Below the pieces are notes generated by a model that saw only the letters and a program-made list of their open reading frames with translations, was not told the DNA's origin and did no database searches. From positions 73,319,749 to 73,383,748 of the forward strand of contig CM026387.1 in NCBI GenBank assembly GCA_014843695.1: 64,000 bases of DNA, given 5' to 3'. This DNA comes from Archivesica marissinica (Eukaryota; Mollusca; Bivalvia; Venerida; Vesicomyidae). The position numbers and the translations under genes were made by a program. Shown here piece after piece: positions 21,831 to 33,599 of this stretch. Within the stretch, counting starts at the first letter, position 1. Each line of letters opens with the position of its first letter.

Positions 21831-22507
21831 TTAACTCTGCACGCTAGCGGCAGATAAAATCACCTTTGCAAAACAGCATAGAGCCAGATCAGACGGCACG
21901 GCGGCAGATAAAATCACCTTTGCAAAACAGCATAGAGCCAGATCAGACGGCACGGCGGCAGATAAAATCACCTTTGCAAAACAGCATAGAGCCAGATCAG
22001 ACGGCACGGCGGCAGATAAAATCACCTTTGCAAAACAGCATAGAGCCAGATCAGACGGCACGGCGGCAGATAAAATCACCTTTGCAAAACAGCATAGAGC
22101 CAGATCAGACGGCACGGCGGCAGATAAAATCACCTTTGCAAAACAGCATAGAGCCAGATCAGACGGCACGGCGGCAGATAAAATCACCTTTGCAAAACAG
22201 CATAGAGCCAGATCAGACGGCACGGCGGCAGATAAAATCACCTTTGCAAAACAGCATAGAGCCAGATCAGACGGCACGGCGGCAGATAAAATCACCTTTG
22301 CAAAACAGCATAGAGCCAGATCAGACGGCACGTTCTGTGCCGTCTGATCAGGCTCTATGCTGTTTGCTATTCGGATAATGGAGCTAAAACACTTGGCTGA
22401 ATAGCAAACAACATGGATCCTGATCAGACGTGGCGTTACGCCACGGCTAATCTGGATCTATGTTGTTTGCAAATGTGATTTTATTTACTCAGCAGGCAAA
22501 GGGTTAA
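21831..22507. mobile_element. TTAA-flanked MITE, family P4, with nine internal 54 bp copies
   Basis: TTAACTCTGCACGCTAGCGG at left, CAGCAGGCAAAGGGTTAA at right; inner ends GATAAAATCACCTTTGCAAA and its inverted counterpart also match. Between about 21849 and 22331 a 54 bp unit from the left end up to the first half of hairpin 1 is repeated nine times with no visible change. A first hairpin (GAGCCAGATCAGACGGCACG / GTGCCGTCTGATCAGGCTC), an inverted spacer (TTTGCTATTC / GAATAGCAAA) and a second hairpin (ATCCTGATCAGACGTGGCG / CGCCACGGCTAATCTGGAT) follow. Long frames on both strands (QNSIEPDQTARRQIKSPL units) are products of the 54 bp period. Confidence 0.88.
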
Positions 22508-22670
22508 TAGCAACTTGAAGCCACTTATCTCTCTACCCAACCCAAAGTGGAATACATGTTAGGAATTGGAGAAGATTGCATTTTATTTTTATGGAACTAG
22601 GAATAAAGGTGAAGGCGCATGTAATGAAGTATTGTTGTTCAAGTAATCAATTGGGTTTTCAATCTATATA

Positions 22671-22847
22671 CAGTCAAACCTGCCTTAAGCAGCCAGCCAA
22701 GGGAATCACAGAAAGTGGCTTATTAGCACAGGTGACTGCTTAATAGAGGTCAAATGTATAATGAAACAACATGTTGGGAGTTGGAAACTGGCTGCTTAAT
22801 GCAGGTTGGCTGCTTAATAGAGGTGACCACTAACACAGGTTTGACTG
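22671..22847. mobile_element. MITE with CAGTCAAACCTG ends
   Basis: Starts CAGTCAAACCTG and ends CAGGTTTGACTG; inner words such as GCTTAATAGAGGT occur in both halves. Flanks read TATA and TACA, so a TA-type target is possible. Confidence 0.75.
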
Positions 22848-23080
22848 TACAATGTATGTATATATTATTGAACATATATACGGTTTGTTGCATTACAAAT
22901 GCAAGGGAGCGTTAGCACTTATTTAATAACCTTATAATTAAGTGATCAATACGATACTTAATGTTTGCCCTTCCCACAATTACATCCATTCCTTTGATCT
23001 TGATGCTCAAAGCATGACAGCATGAGTAACTGTAACGTGACAAGACACAGTGACATCTTTGCTTATGTGGACACTGTAAT

Positions 23081-24692
23081 TTACATCATGTCTATGGTCT
23101 GCACATTATACATGTATGGGTTAGTAGATTACATCATGTCTATGGTCTGCACAGATCTACAGGTATAGTTAGTAGATTACATCATGTCTATGGTCTGCAC
23201 AGATCTACATGTATAGTTAGTAGATTACATCATGTCTATGGTCTGCACAGATCTACAGGTATAGTTAGTAGATTACATCATGTCTATGGTCTGCACAGAT
23301 CTACAGGTATAGTTAGTAGATTACATCATGTCTATGGTCTGCACATTATACATGTATGGTTAGTAGATTACATCATGTCTATGGTCTGCACATTACAGTA
23401 TAGTTAGTAGATTACATCATGTCTATGGTCTGCACATTACATGTATAGTTAGTAGATTACATCATGTCTATGGTCTGCACAGATCTACATGTATAGTTAG
23501 TAGATTACATCATGTCTATGGTCTGCACAGATCTACATGTATAGTTAGTAGATTACATCATGTCTATGGTCTGCACATTATACATGTATAGTTAGTAGAT
23601 TACATCATGTCTATGGTCTGCACATTATACATGTATAGTTAGTAGATTACATCATGTCTATGGTCTGCACATTATACATGTATAGTTAGTAGATTACATC
23701 ATGTCTATGGTCTGCACATTATACATGTATAGTTAGTAGATTACATCATGTCTATGGTCTGCACATTATACATGTATAGTTAGTAGATTACATCATGTCT
23801 ATGGTCTGCACATTATACATGTATAGTTAGTAGATTACATCATGTCTATGGTCTGCACAGATCTACATGTATAGTTAGTAGATTACATCATGTCTATGGT
23901 CTGCACATTATACATGTATAGTTAGTAGATTACATCATGTCTATGGTCTGCACAATATACATGTATAGTTAGTAGATTACATCATGTCTATGGTCTGCAC
24001 ATTATACATGTATAGTTAGTAGATTACATCATGTCTATGGTCTGCACATTATACATGTATAGTTAGTAGATTACATCATGTCTATGGTCTGCACAGATAT
24101 ACATGTATAGTTAGTAGATTACATCATGTCTATGGTCTGCACAGATCTACATGTATAGTTAGTAGATTACATCATGTCTATGGTCTGCACAGATCTACAT
24201 GTATAGTTAGTAGATTACATCATGTCTATGGTCTGCACAGATCTACAGGTATAGTTAGTAGATTACATCATGTCTATGGTCTGCACAGATATACATGTAT
24301 AGTTAGTAGATTACATCATGTCTATGGTCTGCACAGATCTACATGTATAGTTAGTAGATTACATCATGTCTATGGTCTGCACAGATCTACATGTATAGTT
24401 AGTAGATTACATCATGTCTATGGTCTGCACAGATCTACATGTATAGTTAGTAGATTACATCATGTCTATGGTCTGCACAGATCTACATGTATAGTTAGTA
24501 GATTACATCATGTCTATGGTCTGCACAGATATACATGTATAGTTAGTAGATTACATCATGTCTATGGTCTGCACAGATCTACATGTATAGTTAGTAGATT
24601 ACATCATGTCTATGGTCTGCACAGATCTACATGTATAGTTAGTAGATTACATCATGTCTATGGTCTGCACAGATCTACAGGTATAGTTAGTA
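23081..24692. repeat. 47/48 bp minisatellite, about 34 copies
   Basis: The unit contains TTACATCATGTCTATGGTCT then GCACAGATCTACATG or GCACATTATACATG and TATAGTTAGTAG. Two unit types, 48 bp (AGATCTACA) and 47 bp (ATTATACA), are clustered: the ATTATACA type dominates about 23570-24060, the AGATCTACA type the later part. Confidence 0.95.
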
Positions 24693-24988
24693 AGTACAAT
24701 GAGTACCGGTACATGTTAGACTCGGGGATTCTGCTATTGGAGTTGTGCATTTTGTCTGCAACTCTGAAGGCAGAGAGAGCGTCCAATTCAATATAGACAT
24801 GCAATCAATAATTCGACTCGTATAAAAACCAACGTCGCAATATGGAAATAATTTTGATGTGTTTAAACGAAATAGATGCTTTTGATTGGTTTAGAAACTA
24901 GGGTAATCTGTAATGATACTCGTGCTTTGTGATTCATAATGCACTACAGGATTGCACTCTGTGAGATACAAAACCTACGTTCTGGCCT

Positions 24989-25208
24989 GGATGTTATAAA
25001 ACTTTTCTCATAACTCAAACTCGAGCTCAAGAAATTTGATTGGTTATTTGCTCTTGGCTCAACCAATAAGACTGAGTTATAAAACTTTTCTCCAATCTCA
25101 ACCTCAGTCTCAAGCTTCTGATTGGTTCTGCTGAGTGTAAAACTCAGACTCAACCAATCATATTCCTTGAACCTGAGTTTGAGATCTGAGAAAAGGTTTA
25201 TAACATCC
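24989..25208. mobile_element. Palindromic MITE with CCAAT words
   Basis: GGATGTTATAAAACTTTTC at left against GGATGTTATAAACCTTTTC on the other strand at right. Terminal repeats extend inward for about 55 bp with mismatches (AACTCAAACTC, TGATTGGTT). An internal GTTATAAAACTTTTCTCC at 25078 suggests a partial duplication or nested copy. Confidence 0.7.
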
Positions 25209-25324
25209 GACCCAAGACTGAGTTTGATATTGGAAAAGGTTTTATATAAACTTTTGTTTGAAATACTTGATTTTACAGCAGTATGTAATTATGTCAATTC
25301 TCTGACTGCCCTGACCACATGCAG

Positions 25325-25480
25325 GCATTGATTGATTTCTGCCAAAATGAAACCACTTCCTCCTGGACCAACCAACACTTCATCAACAATCTGGTAAAAC
25401 TAGTTTTGTCTCCTCATGAACTGCTTTGTCAATTTGATGATGCTTGCTTGGTATGGACTATCGGGGCAGTTAGTAAATAA
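25325..25480 (+). CDS. Possible terminal exon of an unidentified gene
   Basis: A good 3' splice site (CTGACTGCCCTGACCACATGCAG, with branch-like CTGAC words) precedes an open 51-codon stretch ending at TAA (25478-25480). The translation reads ALIDFCQNETTSSWTNQHFI then NNLVKLVLSPHELLCQF and ACLVWTIGAVSK, with a composition typical of a folded protein rather than of translated repeats. AATAAA overlaps the stop and could serve as a polyadenylation signal. There is no family I can name, and no upstream exon is identified. Confidence 0.3.
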   Translation, partial: ALIDFCQNETTSSWTNQHFINNLVKLVLSPHELLCQFDDACLVWTIGAVSK

Positions 25481-26448
25481 AAATGAGATGAAATATGTTA
25501 AATCCAAATTCAAAATGGCCGCCATTTATTATCTTGAACATCTGTATTCAATATTTCCTCCGGAACTGCTTCGTCTATATTGACGAAAATTGATTGTGGA
25601 GTGCCGTGGCAACAAGTAGATAATATAAAAAAGCTAAAATAATCTCGTTTTGAAATTCAAGACGACTTCTAATTGTCAATTTTGATGAAACATAATCTGG
25701 AGCAAAAGGGCAAATATGTTTATGTCAGTATTGCCTGTATATCTGGTTGTGCATATTGTCATCACGTTCCGGTTGGATGATATTTCGTGAATTTACAGCC
25801 ATTTGAACATTTTTATTTATAGCACAAAGCTTGTCCATGTTTCATCTCCAACGCTTCATAATACGTACTACATAATTATGACTTTTAAAGTTTATTGCAA
25901 TGACTTCAGATATTGCACGTCCATGCTTTTAATACTCCACTGAAGCAACGGTGAGTGGGAAGACATAAAGGATAACGCCAATCGTGGAATTACAAATTAT
26001 GATGATCACTCGATGAAATAAAATCCTATCTTACACTAATAAACGCAAATCTTCTTTTTCTTTTATGATTTCCAATGACTGGCTAATATAATATTTGTTT
26101 TCAAATTTTATTCATTTTAACTGCCTTGTATGGAGCCTCATTGCACTACGTGACACAATTGCACAACCACTTCTCTTAGCGTGAACGTCCTTAATAAGAA
26201 ATAGTTCCGGTATAATTTTCAAGTTAGTTTCTGTTTGCTGTCAAAATTAAAAACTACAGACAAAACAAATTCATTAGAATATATTACTTAATAATTAACT
26301 GTTCATGATAGTCAGAAAATAGCTAAAATAGAAAGTACATCTAATTACGCAGGAATGCGAAAACGCAAACAGTGGCAGAGAAAATGCAATCTTTCACTGT
26401 TTTAAAGTGGTCTAAGATTGAGTTTTTTCAGAAATTTATTTCTAGTTT
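25481..26448. other. Unassigned DNA
   Basis: No gene is recognised. An AAAATGGCCGCCATTTAT palindrome near 25512 is the only striking short word. Confidence 0.45.
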
Positions 26449-29400
26449 TATCTGTTCCTCCAAGATAGACATTGTCATCTAATGAAACTTGGTAAATGGA
26501 GTATTGGTTCATCTGTTCCTCTAGATAGACATTGTCATCTAATGAAACTTGGTAAATGGAGTATTGTTTCATCTGTTCCTCTAGATAGACATTGTCATCT
26601 AATGCAACTTGGTAAATGGAGTATTGATTCATCTGTTCCTCCAAGATAGACATTGTCATCTAATGAAACTTGGTAAATGGAGTATTGGTTCATCTGTTCC
26701 TCCAGATAGACATTGTCATCTAATGAAACTTGGTAAATGGAGTATTGGTTCATCTGTTCCTCCAGATAGACATTGTCATCTAATGAAACTTGGTAAATGG
26801 AGTATTGGTTCATCTGTTCCTCCAGATAGACATTGTCATCTAATGAAACTTGGTAAATGGAGTATTGGTTCATCTGTTCCTCCAGATAGACATTGTCATC
26901 TAATGAAACTTGGTAAATGGAGTATTGGTTCATCTGTTCCTCCAGATAGACATTGTCATCTAATGAAACTTGGTAAATGGAGTATTGGTTCATCTGTTCC
27001 TCCAGATAGACATTGTCATCTAATGAAACTTGGTAAATGGAGTATTGGTTCATCTGTTCCTCCAGATAGACATTGTCATCTAATGAAACTTGGTAAATGG
27101 AGTATTGGTTCATCTGTTCCTCCAGATAGACATTGTCATCTAATGAAACTTGGTAAATGGAGTATTGGTTCATCTGTTCCTCCAGATAGACATTGTCATC
27201 TAATGAAACTTGGTAAATGGAGTATTGGTTCATCTGTTCCTCCAGATAGACATTGTCATCTTATGAAACTTGGTAAATGGAGTATTGGTTCATCTGTTCC
27301 TCCAGATAGACATTGTCATCTAATGAAACTTGGTAAATGGAGTATTGGTTCATCTGTTCCTCCAGATAGACATTGTCATCTAATGAAACTTGGTAAATGG
27401 AGTATTGGTTCATCTGTTCCTCCAGATAGACATTGTCATCTAATGAAACTTGGTAAATGGAGTATTGGTTCATCTGTTCCTCCAGATAGACATTGTCATC
27501 TAATGAAACTTGGTAAATGGAGTATTGGTTCATCTGTTCCTCCAGATAGACATTGTCATCTTATGAAACTTGGTAAAGGGGGTATTGGTTCATCTGTTCC
27601 TCCAGATAGACATTGTCATCTAATGAAACTTGGTAGATGGAGTATTGGTTCATCTGTTCCTCCAGATAGACATTGTCATCTAATGCAACTTGGTAAATGG
27701 AGTATTGATTCATCTGTTCCTCCAGATAGACATTGTCATCTAATGGAACTTGGTAAATGGAGTATTGGTTCATCTGTTCCTCCAGATAGACATTGTCATC
27801 TAATGAAACTTGGTAAATGGAGTATTGGTTCATCTGTTCCTCCAGATAGACATTGTCATCTTATGAAACTTGGTAAATGGAGTATTGGTTCATCTGTTCT
27901 TCCAGATAGACATTGTCATCTAATGGAACTTGGTAAATGGAGTATTGGTTCATCTGTTCCTCCAGATAGACATTGTCATCTAATGAAACTTGGTAAATGG
28001 AGTATTGGTTCATCTGTTCCTCCAGATAGACATTGTCATCTAATGAAACTTGGTAAATGGAGTATTGGTTCATCTGTTCCTCCAGATAGACATTGTCATC
28101 TTATGAAACTTGGTAAAGGGGGTATTGGTTCATCTGTTCCTCCAGATAGACATTGTCATCTAATGAAACTTGGTAGATGGAGTATTGGTTCATCTGTTCC
28201 TCCAGATAGACATTGTCATCTAATGAAACTTGGTAAATGGAGTATTGGTTCATCTGTTCCTCCAGATAGACATTGTCATCTCTAATGAAACTTGGTAAAT
28301 GGAGTATTGGTTCATCTGTTCCTCCAAGATAGACATTGTCATCTAATGAAACTTGGTAAATGGAGTATTGGTTCATCTGTTCCTCCAGATAGACATTGTC
28401 ATCTAATGAAACTTGGTAAATGGAGTATTGGTTCATCTGTTCCTCCAGATAGACATTGTCATCTAATGAAACTTGGTAAATGGAGTATTGGTTCATCTGT
28501 TCCTCCAGATAGACATTGTCATCTAATGAAACTTGGTAAATGGAGTATTGGTTCATCTGTTCCTCCAGATAGACATTGTCATCTTATGAAACTTGGTAAA
28601 GGGGGTATTGGTTCATCTGTTCCTCCAGATAGACATTGTCATCTAATGAAACTTGGTAGATGGAGTATTGGTTCATCTGTTCCTCCAGATAGACATTGTC
28701 ATCTAATGGAACTTGGTAAATGGAGTATTGGTTCATCTGTTCCTCCAGATAGACATTGTCATCTAATGAAACTTGGTAAATGGAGTATTGGTTCATCTGT
28801 TCCTCCAGATAGACATTGTCATCTTATGAAACTTGGTAAATGGAGTATTGGTTCATCTGTTCCTCCAGATAGACATTGTCATCTAATGAAACTTGGTAAA
28901 TGGAGTATTGGTTCATCTGTTCCTCCAGATAGACATTGTCATCTAATGAAACTTGGTAAATGGAGTATTGGTTCATCTGTTCCTCCAGATAGACATTGTC
29001 ATCTAATGAAACTTGGTAAATGGAGTATTGGTTCATCTGTTCCTCCAGATAGACATTGTCATCTAATGAAACTTGGTAAATGGAGTATTGGTTCATCTGT
29101 TCCTCCAGATAGACATTGTCATCTAATGAAACTTGGTAAATGGAGTATTGGTTCATCTGTTCCTCCAGATAGACATTGTCATCTAATGAAACTTGGTAAA
29201 TGGAGTATTGGTTCATCTGTTCCTCCAGATAGACATTGTCATCTAGTGAAACTTGGTAAATGGAGTATTGGTTCATCTGTTCCTCCAGAGAGACATTGTC
29301 ATCTTATGAAACTTGGTAAAGGGGGTATTGGTTCATCTGTTCCTCCAGATAGACATTGTCATCTTATGAAACTTGGTAAATGGAGTATTGGTTCACCTGT

Positions 29401-29513
29401 TCCTCCAGATAGACATTGTCATCTTATGAAACTTGGTAAATGGAGTATTGGTTCATCTGTTCCTCCAGATAGACATTGTCATCTAATGAAACTTGGTAAA
29501 TGGAGTATTGGTG
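26449..29513. repeat. 60 bp minisatellite, about 51 copies
   Basis: Unit: CATCTGTTCCTCCAGATAGA, CATTGTCATCTAATGAAACT, TGGTAAATGGAGTATTGGTT. Because 60 is divisible by three, frames stay open for hundreds of codons on both strands (DRHCHLMKLGKWSIGSSVPP on plus; MNQYSIYQVSLDDNVYLEEQ on minus). Unit variants (CTTATGAAA with AAAGGGGG, then TAGATGG, then GGAACT) recur as ordered blocks near 27541, 28081 and 28561, so the array has higher-order structure. I do not consider any of the frames a gene. Confidence 0.95.
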
Positions 29514-29518
29514 CGATG

Positions 29519-30262
29519 CCTGTAATCGTATAATTTTTCCATTCTAATCCGGATTTCATATAGTTTTTCCATTCTGATCCGAATTTCGTATAGTTTTTAT
29601 CGTATAGTTTTTCATTCTAATCCGGATTTCATATTGTTTTTACATTCTAATCGGGATTTAGTATAGTTTTTCCATTCTGACCCGGATTTCGTATAGTTTT
29701 TACATTCTAATACGGATTTCGTATAGTTTTTACATTCTGATCTGAATTTCGTATAGTTTTTATCGTATAGTTTTTGCATTCTGATCCGTATTTCTTATAG
29801 TTTTTACATTCTAATCCGGATTTCGTATAGTTTTTACATTCTAATCTGTATTTCGTATAGTTTTTACAATCTAATCCGGATTTTGTATAGATTTTATATT
29901 CTGATCCGAATTTTGTATAGTGTTTACATTCTTAATCCGAATTTCGTATAATTTTTACATTCTTATCCGAATTTTGGATAGTTTTTACATTCTTATCCGA
30001 ATTTCGTATAGTTTTTACATTCTTATCCGAATTTCGTATAGTTTTTACATTCTTATCAGAATTTCGTATAGTTTTTACATTCTTATTCGAATTTCGTATA
30101 GTTTTTACATTCTTATCCGAATTTCGTATAGTTTTTACAATCTAATCCGGATTTTTGTATAGTTTTTATCGTATAGTTTTTACATTCTAATCCAGATTTC
30201 GTATAGTTTTTACATTCTAATCCAGATTTCGTATAGTTTTTACATTCTAATCCAGATTTCGG
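29519..30262. repeat. About 30 bp minisatellite, about 24 copies
   Basis: Unit CGTATAGTTTTTACATTC plus TAATCCGGATTT, with many variants (TTATCCGAATTT) and shortened units. It directly follows the 60 bp array. Frames such as FYILIRISYS repeats are translations of the period. Confidence 0.92.
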
Positions 30263-30446
30263 AGAAATGTATTTTTGACTGTTTTGCTTTATCAATAATC
30301 TCACGTCCATTTTCACGGGGTACAGTTATGGTTCATACTAATTGTTGCCTAGTATTACATTTAGTTTTTAATATTTATTTATGACACAATTGCAAATCAA
30401 GATTTGACATATTTCGCGTATATAATTATTTATTATATGTGTGGGA

Positions 30447-30497
30447 TGAAACCAGAGTACCCTGTCTGATCTGGCGACCACCGTACCATCATACATA
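30447..30497. mobile_element. SINE-C fragment
   Basis: TGATCTGGCGACCACCGTACC, the central segment of SINE-C in antisense, without head or tail. Confidence 0.55.
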
Positions 30498-30945
30498 TAG
30501 TGATGACCCGTCCGTTTAGTTTCACGCAGCTAACATTGCATGAAATTCTTTCCACATGATATTTAATATCTTCTATCATCCGGAGATATTGAATCGCATT
30601 TCTCTAACGGAATAATAAATGACTCCCTATACTTTCCGAAATGATCTAACATGACATAACGTTGCCTTCGTGTCGATTAAATACGCAGCAACAGGAATAT
30701 ATTTAAGACGGCACTTTTTTTTACTGAGTCATCAAATGTCTTCCTGTATTTCCTTGCTGCCTGTATTGAACATGCAAAATGACAATCTATATTGATTTCT
30801 ATTACAGCTCTTATAGGTTTGTCTTCCAGATAATATATCCTTTCATCTTGAAGCCTTGTCTTGTAATGTAACTATTATTCAGATTTCTGTTACTATATAT
30901 ACCCAGCCATAAGTCGATCTCGGCCATAAGTCGAGGGTCATGATT

Positions 30946-31188
30946 TTAACCCATTCAACACCAAGTAACTCACATGGACTGGTCCATGATATTCATAAAC
31001 CAATAAATGAATCAGAAAATCACATTTGGACAAGTTCATTTATCAAAATGGGTAATTATGTCTAAAAATATAGTCATATCACTGGCAAAAAGTGCAGATC
31101 CTGATGAGACGGCTCGTCACGAGCCGGCTCATCTGGATCTACACTTTTTGTAAACCTATTTAGAGGTCTGTGGTGTTGAAAGGATTAA
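30946..31188. mobile_element. TTAA-flanked MITE, family P1, nested in element Y
   Basis: TTAACCCATTCAACACCAAG ... TGGTGTTGAAAGGATTAA with an intact central hairpin. Copy 2 of element Y carries the uninterrupted site TGATTTTAAGCTGGATCC at the equivalent position near 61350, so the insertion duplicated exactly TTAA. Confidence 0.88.
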
Positions 31189-31496
31189 TCAGGATCTTTC
31201 GATATATCGAGGGTACTTTGTGAACTTGTGACATTCTGTATGACAATGGTTTTTTGTCTCATTTTTGAAAGAAAGAAACTGGGCTCAATTTGAGATATCT
31301 TGTTCACATTATTCCATTACATTCATAGAAAAATGTACTGATGCACAACAATAATTTTGAAGTTTGTGAATCGGTTTTTCTATGGTTTATTATTTAAATA
31401 ATTGTCAAATAAATGTTTTGATAAGCATGTTGTGTTAGACATGTATCAATTATTCAATAATTGATCTTAATAAAAATCTTATGATTAAACAAATTT

Positions 31497-31699
31497 TGCT
31501 TCAGGTGCGAAAGGTCTGGAGTTCGAGCGCCGCTGGAGCCGTTATGATTATGCCCTTAGGCAAGGCATTTAAATTCCACATTGCCTTTTCTCTCCTTCAT
31601 GGCGATGGATTCCATCAGGAATGAGGTCTCGTGAGTGATTAATATAAGTTGAAATAACTTGTTTCGCAATCGAGCTAAAATAAATTTGAATAAACTAAA
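31497..31699 (+). mobile_element. SINE-B, 5'-truncated
   Basis: Begins in the head at GCTTCAGGTGCGAAAGG and runs through GATTATGCCCTTAGGCAAGG to the CAATCGAGCTAAAATAAATT tail. Confidence 0.83.
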
Positions 31700-32060
31700 C
31701 AAATTTTAATTTGTTTTATTCCCCCCCCCCAAATTAAAAAAAGAGGTTTGCATAAGTCAACGCATTACTTTCATAACATTTCTGGATGAGAAAAGGGTTG
31801 ACTTAGGGCCGAGTATAATTATATGGTAATGGAGAAATATTTTTGGCTACCTCCCATTTCTTCTAGCTGCTGGTCTTCAGATTGTGTATTGCCATAATTG
31901 TTTATAAGTAAATGTAAAGCAACATATTTGTTTATTATAGTGCCCCCCCCCCCCCTATTTAAAGGGTCAGTCATATTTCTGACTGATGAGACCGCTGTTA
32001 GGACATCAGTACTTCCAGATTCCTATCCTTGCAGGCCAGATGCCAGGCAATCGGTAACAG

Positions 32061-32167
32061 TTATTTAGCTGTCAACTGTCGGCTCTCCAATAGGCCATAT
32101 CAGAATGAGCCACTGGCAAGGATTGAACCTTCGACTTCCTGCTCCTTGACCACTAGGCCACGGAGAT
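32061..32167 (-). mobile_element. tRNA-like SINE head of another family
   Basis: On the minus strand, CTCCGTGGCCTAGTGGTCAA has a box A-like word and AAGGTTCAATCCTTGCC a box B-like word. The spacing fits a tRNA-derived head, but this does not pair into a convincing tRNA, and only one copy is seen here. Confidence 0.5.
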
Positions 32168-32504
32168 AGTCTATATATTAATATATACATGTACATGTGA
32201 ACCATTTCTCGAGACCAAGGGGGACAACTTATTCCAAAGTGGGGCATTTAACCCTTTGCTTCACAACACAAGAGGCCAAATACTCATTTGATAGGCATTG
32301 CTGTACATGTACTACATACTTGATAATTAATAGCTATGAGAATAGATAGCAGTGTGGAATGACGGCTATATGTGAGAAGAGATAAAGGATTTGTATGGCG
32401 TCTATCTTGAGTAATGGGTTATGGATATATATGTATTACACTAAAGGAAGTCATGCCCCTCCAGGGGAAAATTTGTTCATTTGGAAGAAAACGTATTTAG
32501 CGGA

Positions 32505-32735
32505 TTAACGGATAGCGCAGTGGATGCGTGTTCGCTTCAGATTCGAAATGTCTGGAGTTCGACCCCCGCTGGAGCCGTTATGATTGTGCCCTTAGGCAAG
32601 GCATTCCAAATTCCACGTTGCCTCTTCTCTCTCCCTTGTGGCGATGGATTCCATCAGGAATGAGGTCTCGAGAGTGATTAATATAAATTGAAAGAACTTG
32701 TTTCGCAATCGAGCTAACATAAATAATTTGTATGA
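32505..32735 (+). mobile_element. SINE-B, full length
   Basis: Head GATAGCGCAGTGGATGCGTG, box B GGAGTTCGACCCCCG, body GATTGTGCCCTTAGGCAAGG and the family tail AGTGATTAATATAAATTG. Confidence 0.87.
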
Positions 32736-33090
32736 AACTTTGTATTAGGCCCGTAGCCACACTGAGGCCCTCGCCTTGGTTAGAATTTGGCAAGTAATGA
32801 AAACAAGAATATGGAAAAAAAACAGGTAACTTGTCGAGAATCTTTTTTGTTTCGTTCTTGTTTACACATCTGCATAGACCTACGCAAGCCCCCCAGACCA
32901 CCATGGAAGGTTAGCCTCGGTTATATTTAGCTTCTGGCTATATATGCCACTGATATTTAACTGAAGTCATAAATCTGCTCAGAAAGAAGAAATTTCTCTG
33001 TACATTGTATTCAAGTGTCCCGGTTTCTTTGCCTGCAATTTTAATAAAATGTGCTAAGTATTTTTTGGCTTCCGTATAAACAAAGCATAA

Positions 33091-33180
33091 CATTACAGAA
33101 CAAATGTTTATTTCAAGACCTGTACATGGTACTTCATCACTGTTCTGTTCTGTTCATAAACATACAAATATATAATTCTG
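33091..33180 (-). mobile_element. LINE 3' untranslated end
   Basis: On the minus strand it reads TGTATGTTTATGAACAGAAC, GTACCATGTACAGGTCTTG then AATAAACATTTG. The LINE end at 53690-53730 has the matching GTACCATGTACAAGTCTTA then ATAAAAGTTCTG. It abuts the start of the 26 bp array. Confidence 0.65.
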
Positions 33181-33599
33181 AGTGCCTGTAGATATTGTCT
33201 GCTCCGAGTGCCTGTAGATATTGTCTGCTCCGAGTGCCTGTAGATATTGTCTGTTCCGAGTGCCTGTAGATATTGTCTGCTCCGAGTGCCTGTAGATATT
33301 GTCTGCTCCGTGTGCCTGTAGATATTGTCTGCTCCGAGTGCCTGTAGATATTGTCTGCTCCGAGTGCCTGTAGATATTGTCTGCTCCGAGTGCCTGTAGA
33401 TATTGTCTGCTCCGAGTGCCTGTAGATATTGTCTGCTCCGAGTGCCTGTAGATATTGTCTGCTCCATGTGCCTGTAGATATTGTCTGCTCCGAGTGCCTG
33501 TAGATATTGTCTGCTTCGAGTGCCTGTAGATATTGTCTGCTCCGAGTGCCTGTAGATATTGTCTGCTCCGAGTGCCTGTAGATATTGTCTGCTCCGAGT
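33181..33599. repeat. 26 bp minisatellite, left block (about 16 copies)
   Basis: Unit TGCCTGTAGATATTGTCTGC plus TCCGAG. Nearly all units in this block carry CCGAG. The block ends at the left target duplication of an inserted hAT element. Confidence 0.95.

Larger units (their letters stand above)
30893..31826. mobile_element. DNA transposon Y, copy 1, with nested MITE and SINE
   Basis: Left end TATACCCAGCCATAAGTCGA, right end (other strand) TATACTCGGCCCTAAGTCAA. The internal words GAGGGTACTTTG and TTCTATGGTTTATTATTTAA match copy 2 at 61291-62021. A P1 MITE (30946-31188) and a truncated SINE-B (31497-31699) are nested inside. Confidence 0.65.

Noticed and set aside
21831..22378. ORFs made of QNSIEPDQTARRQIKSPL units
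   Set aside because: They lie inside a TTAA-flanked MITE and follow from its 54 bp tandem unit.
23081..24692. CRISPR array
   Set aside because: Units are directly adjacent without unique spacers, the genome is eukaryotic and no cas genes exist; it is a minisatellite.
26609..29533. Very long plus- and minus-strand ORFs (up to 558 codons)
   Set aside because: They are translations of the 60 bp minisatellite, open only because the period is a multiple of three, and both strands are open equally.
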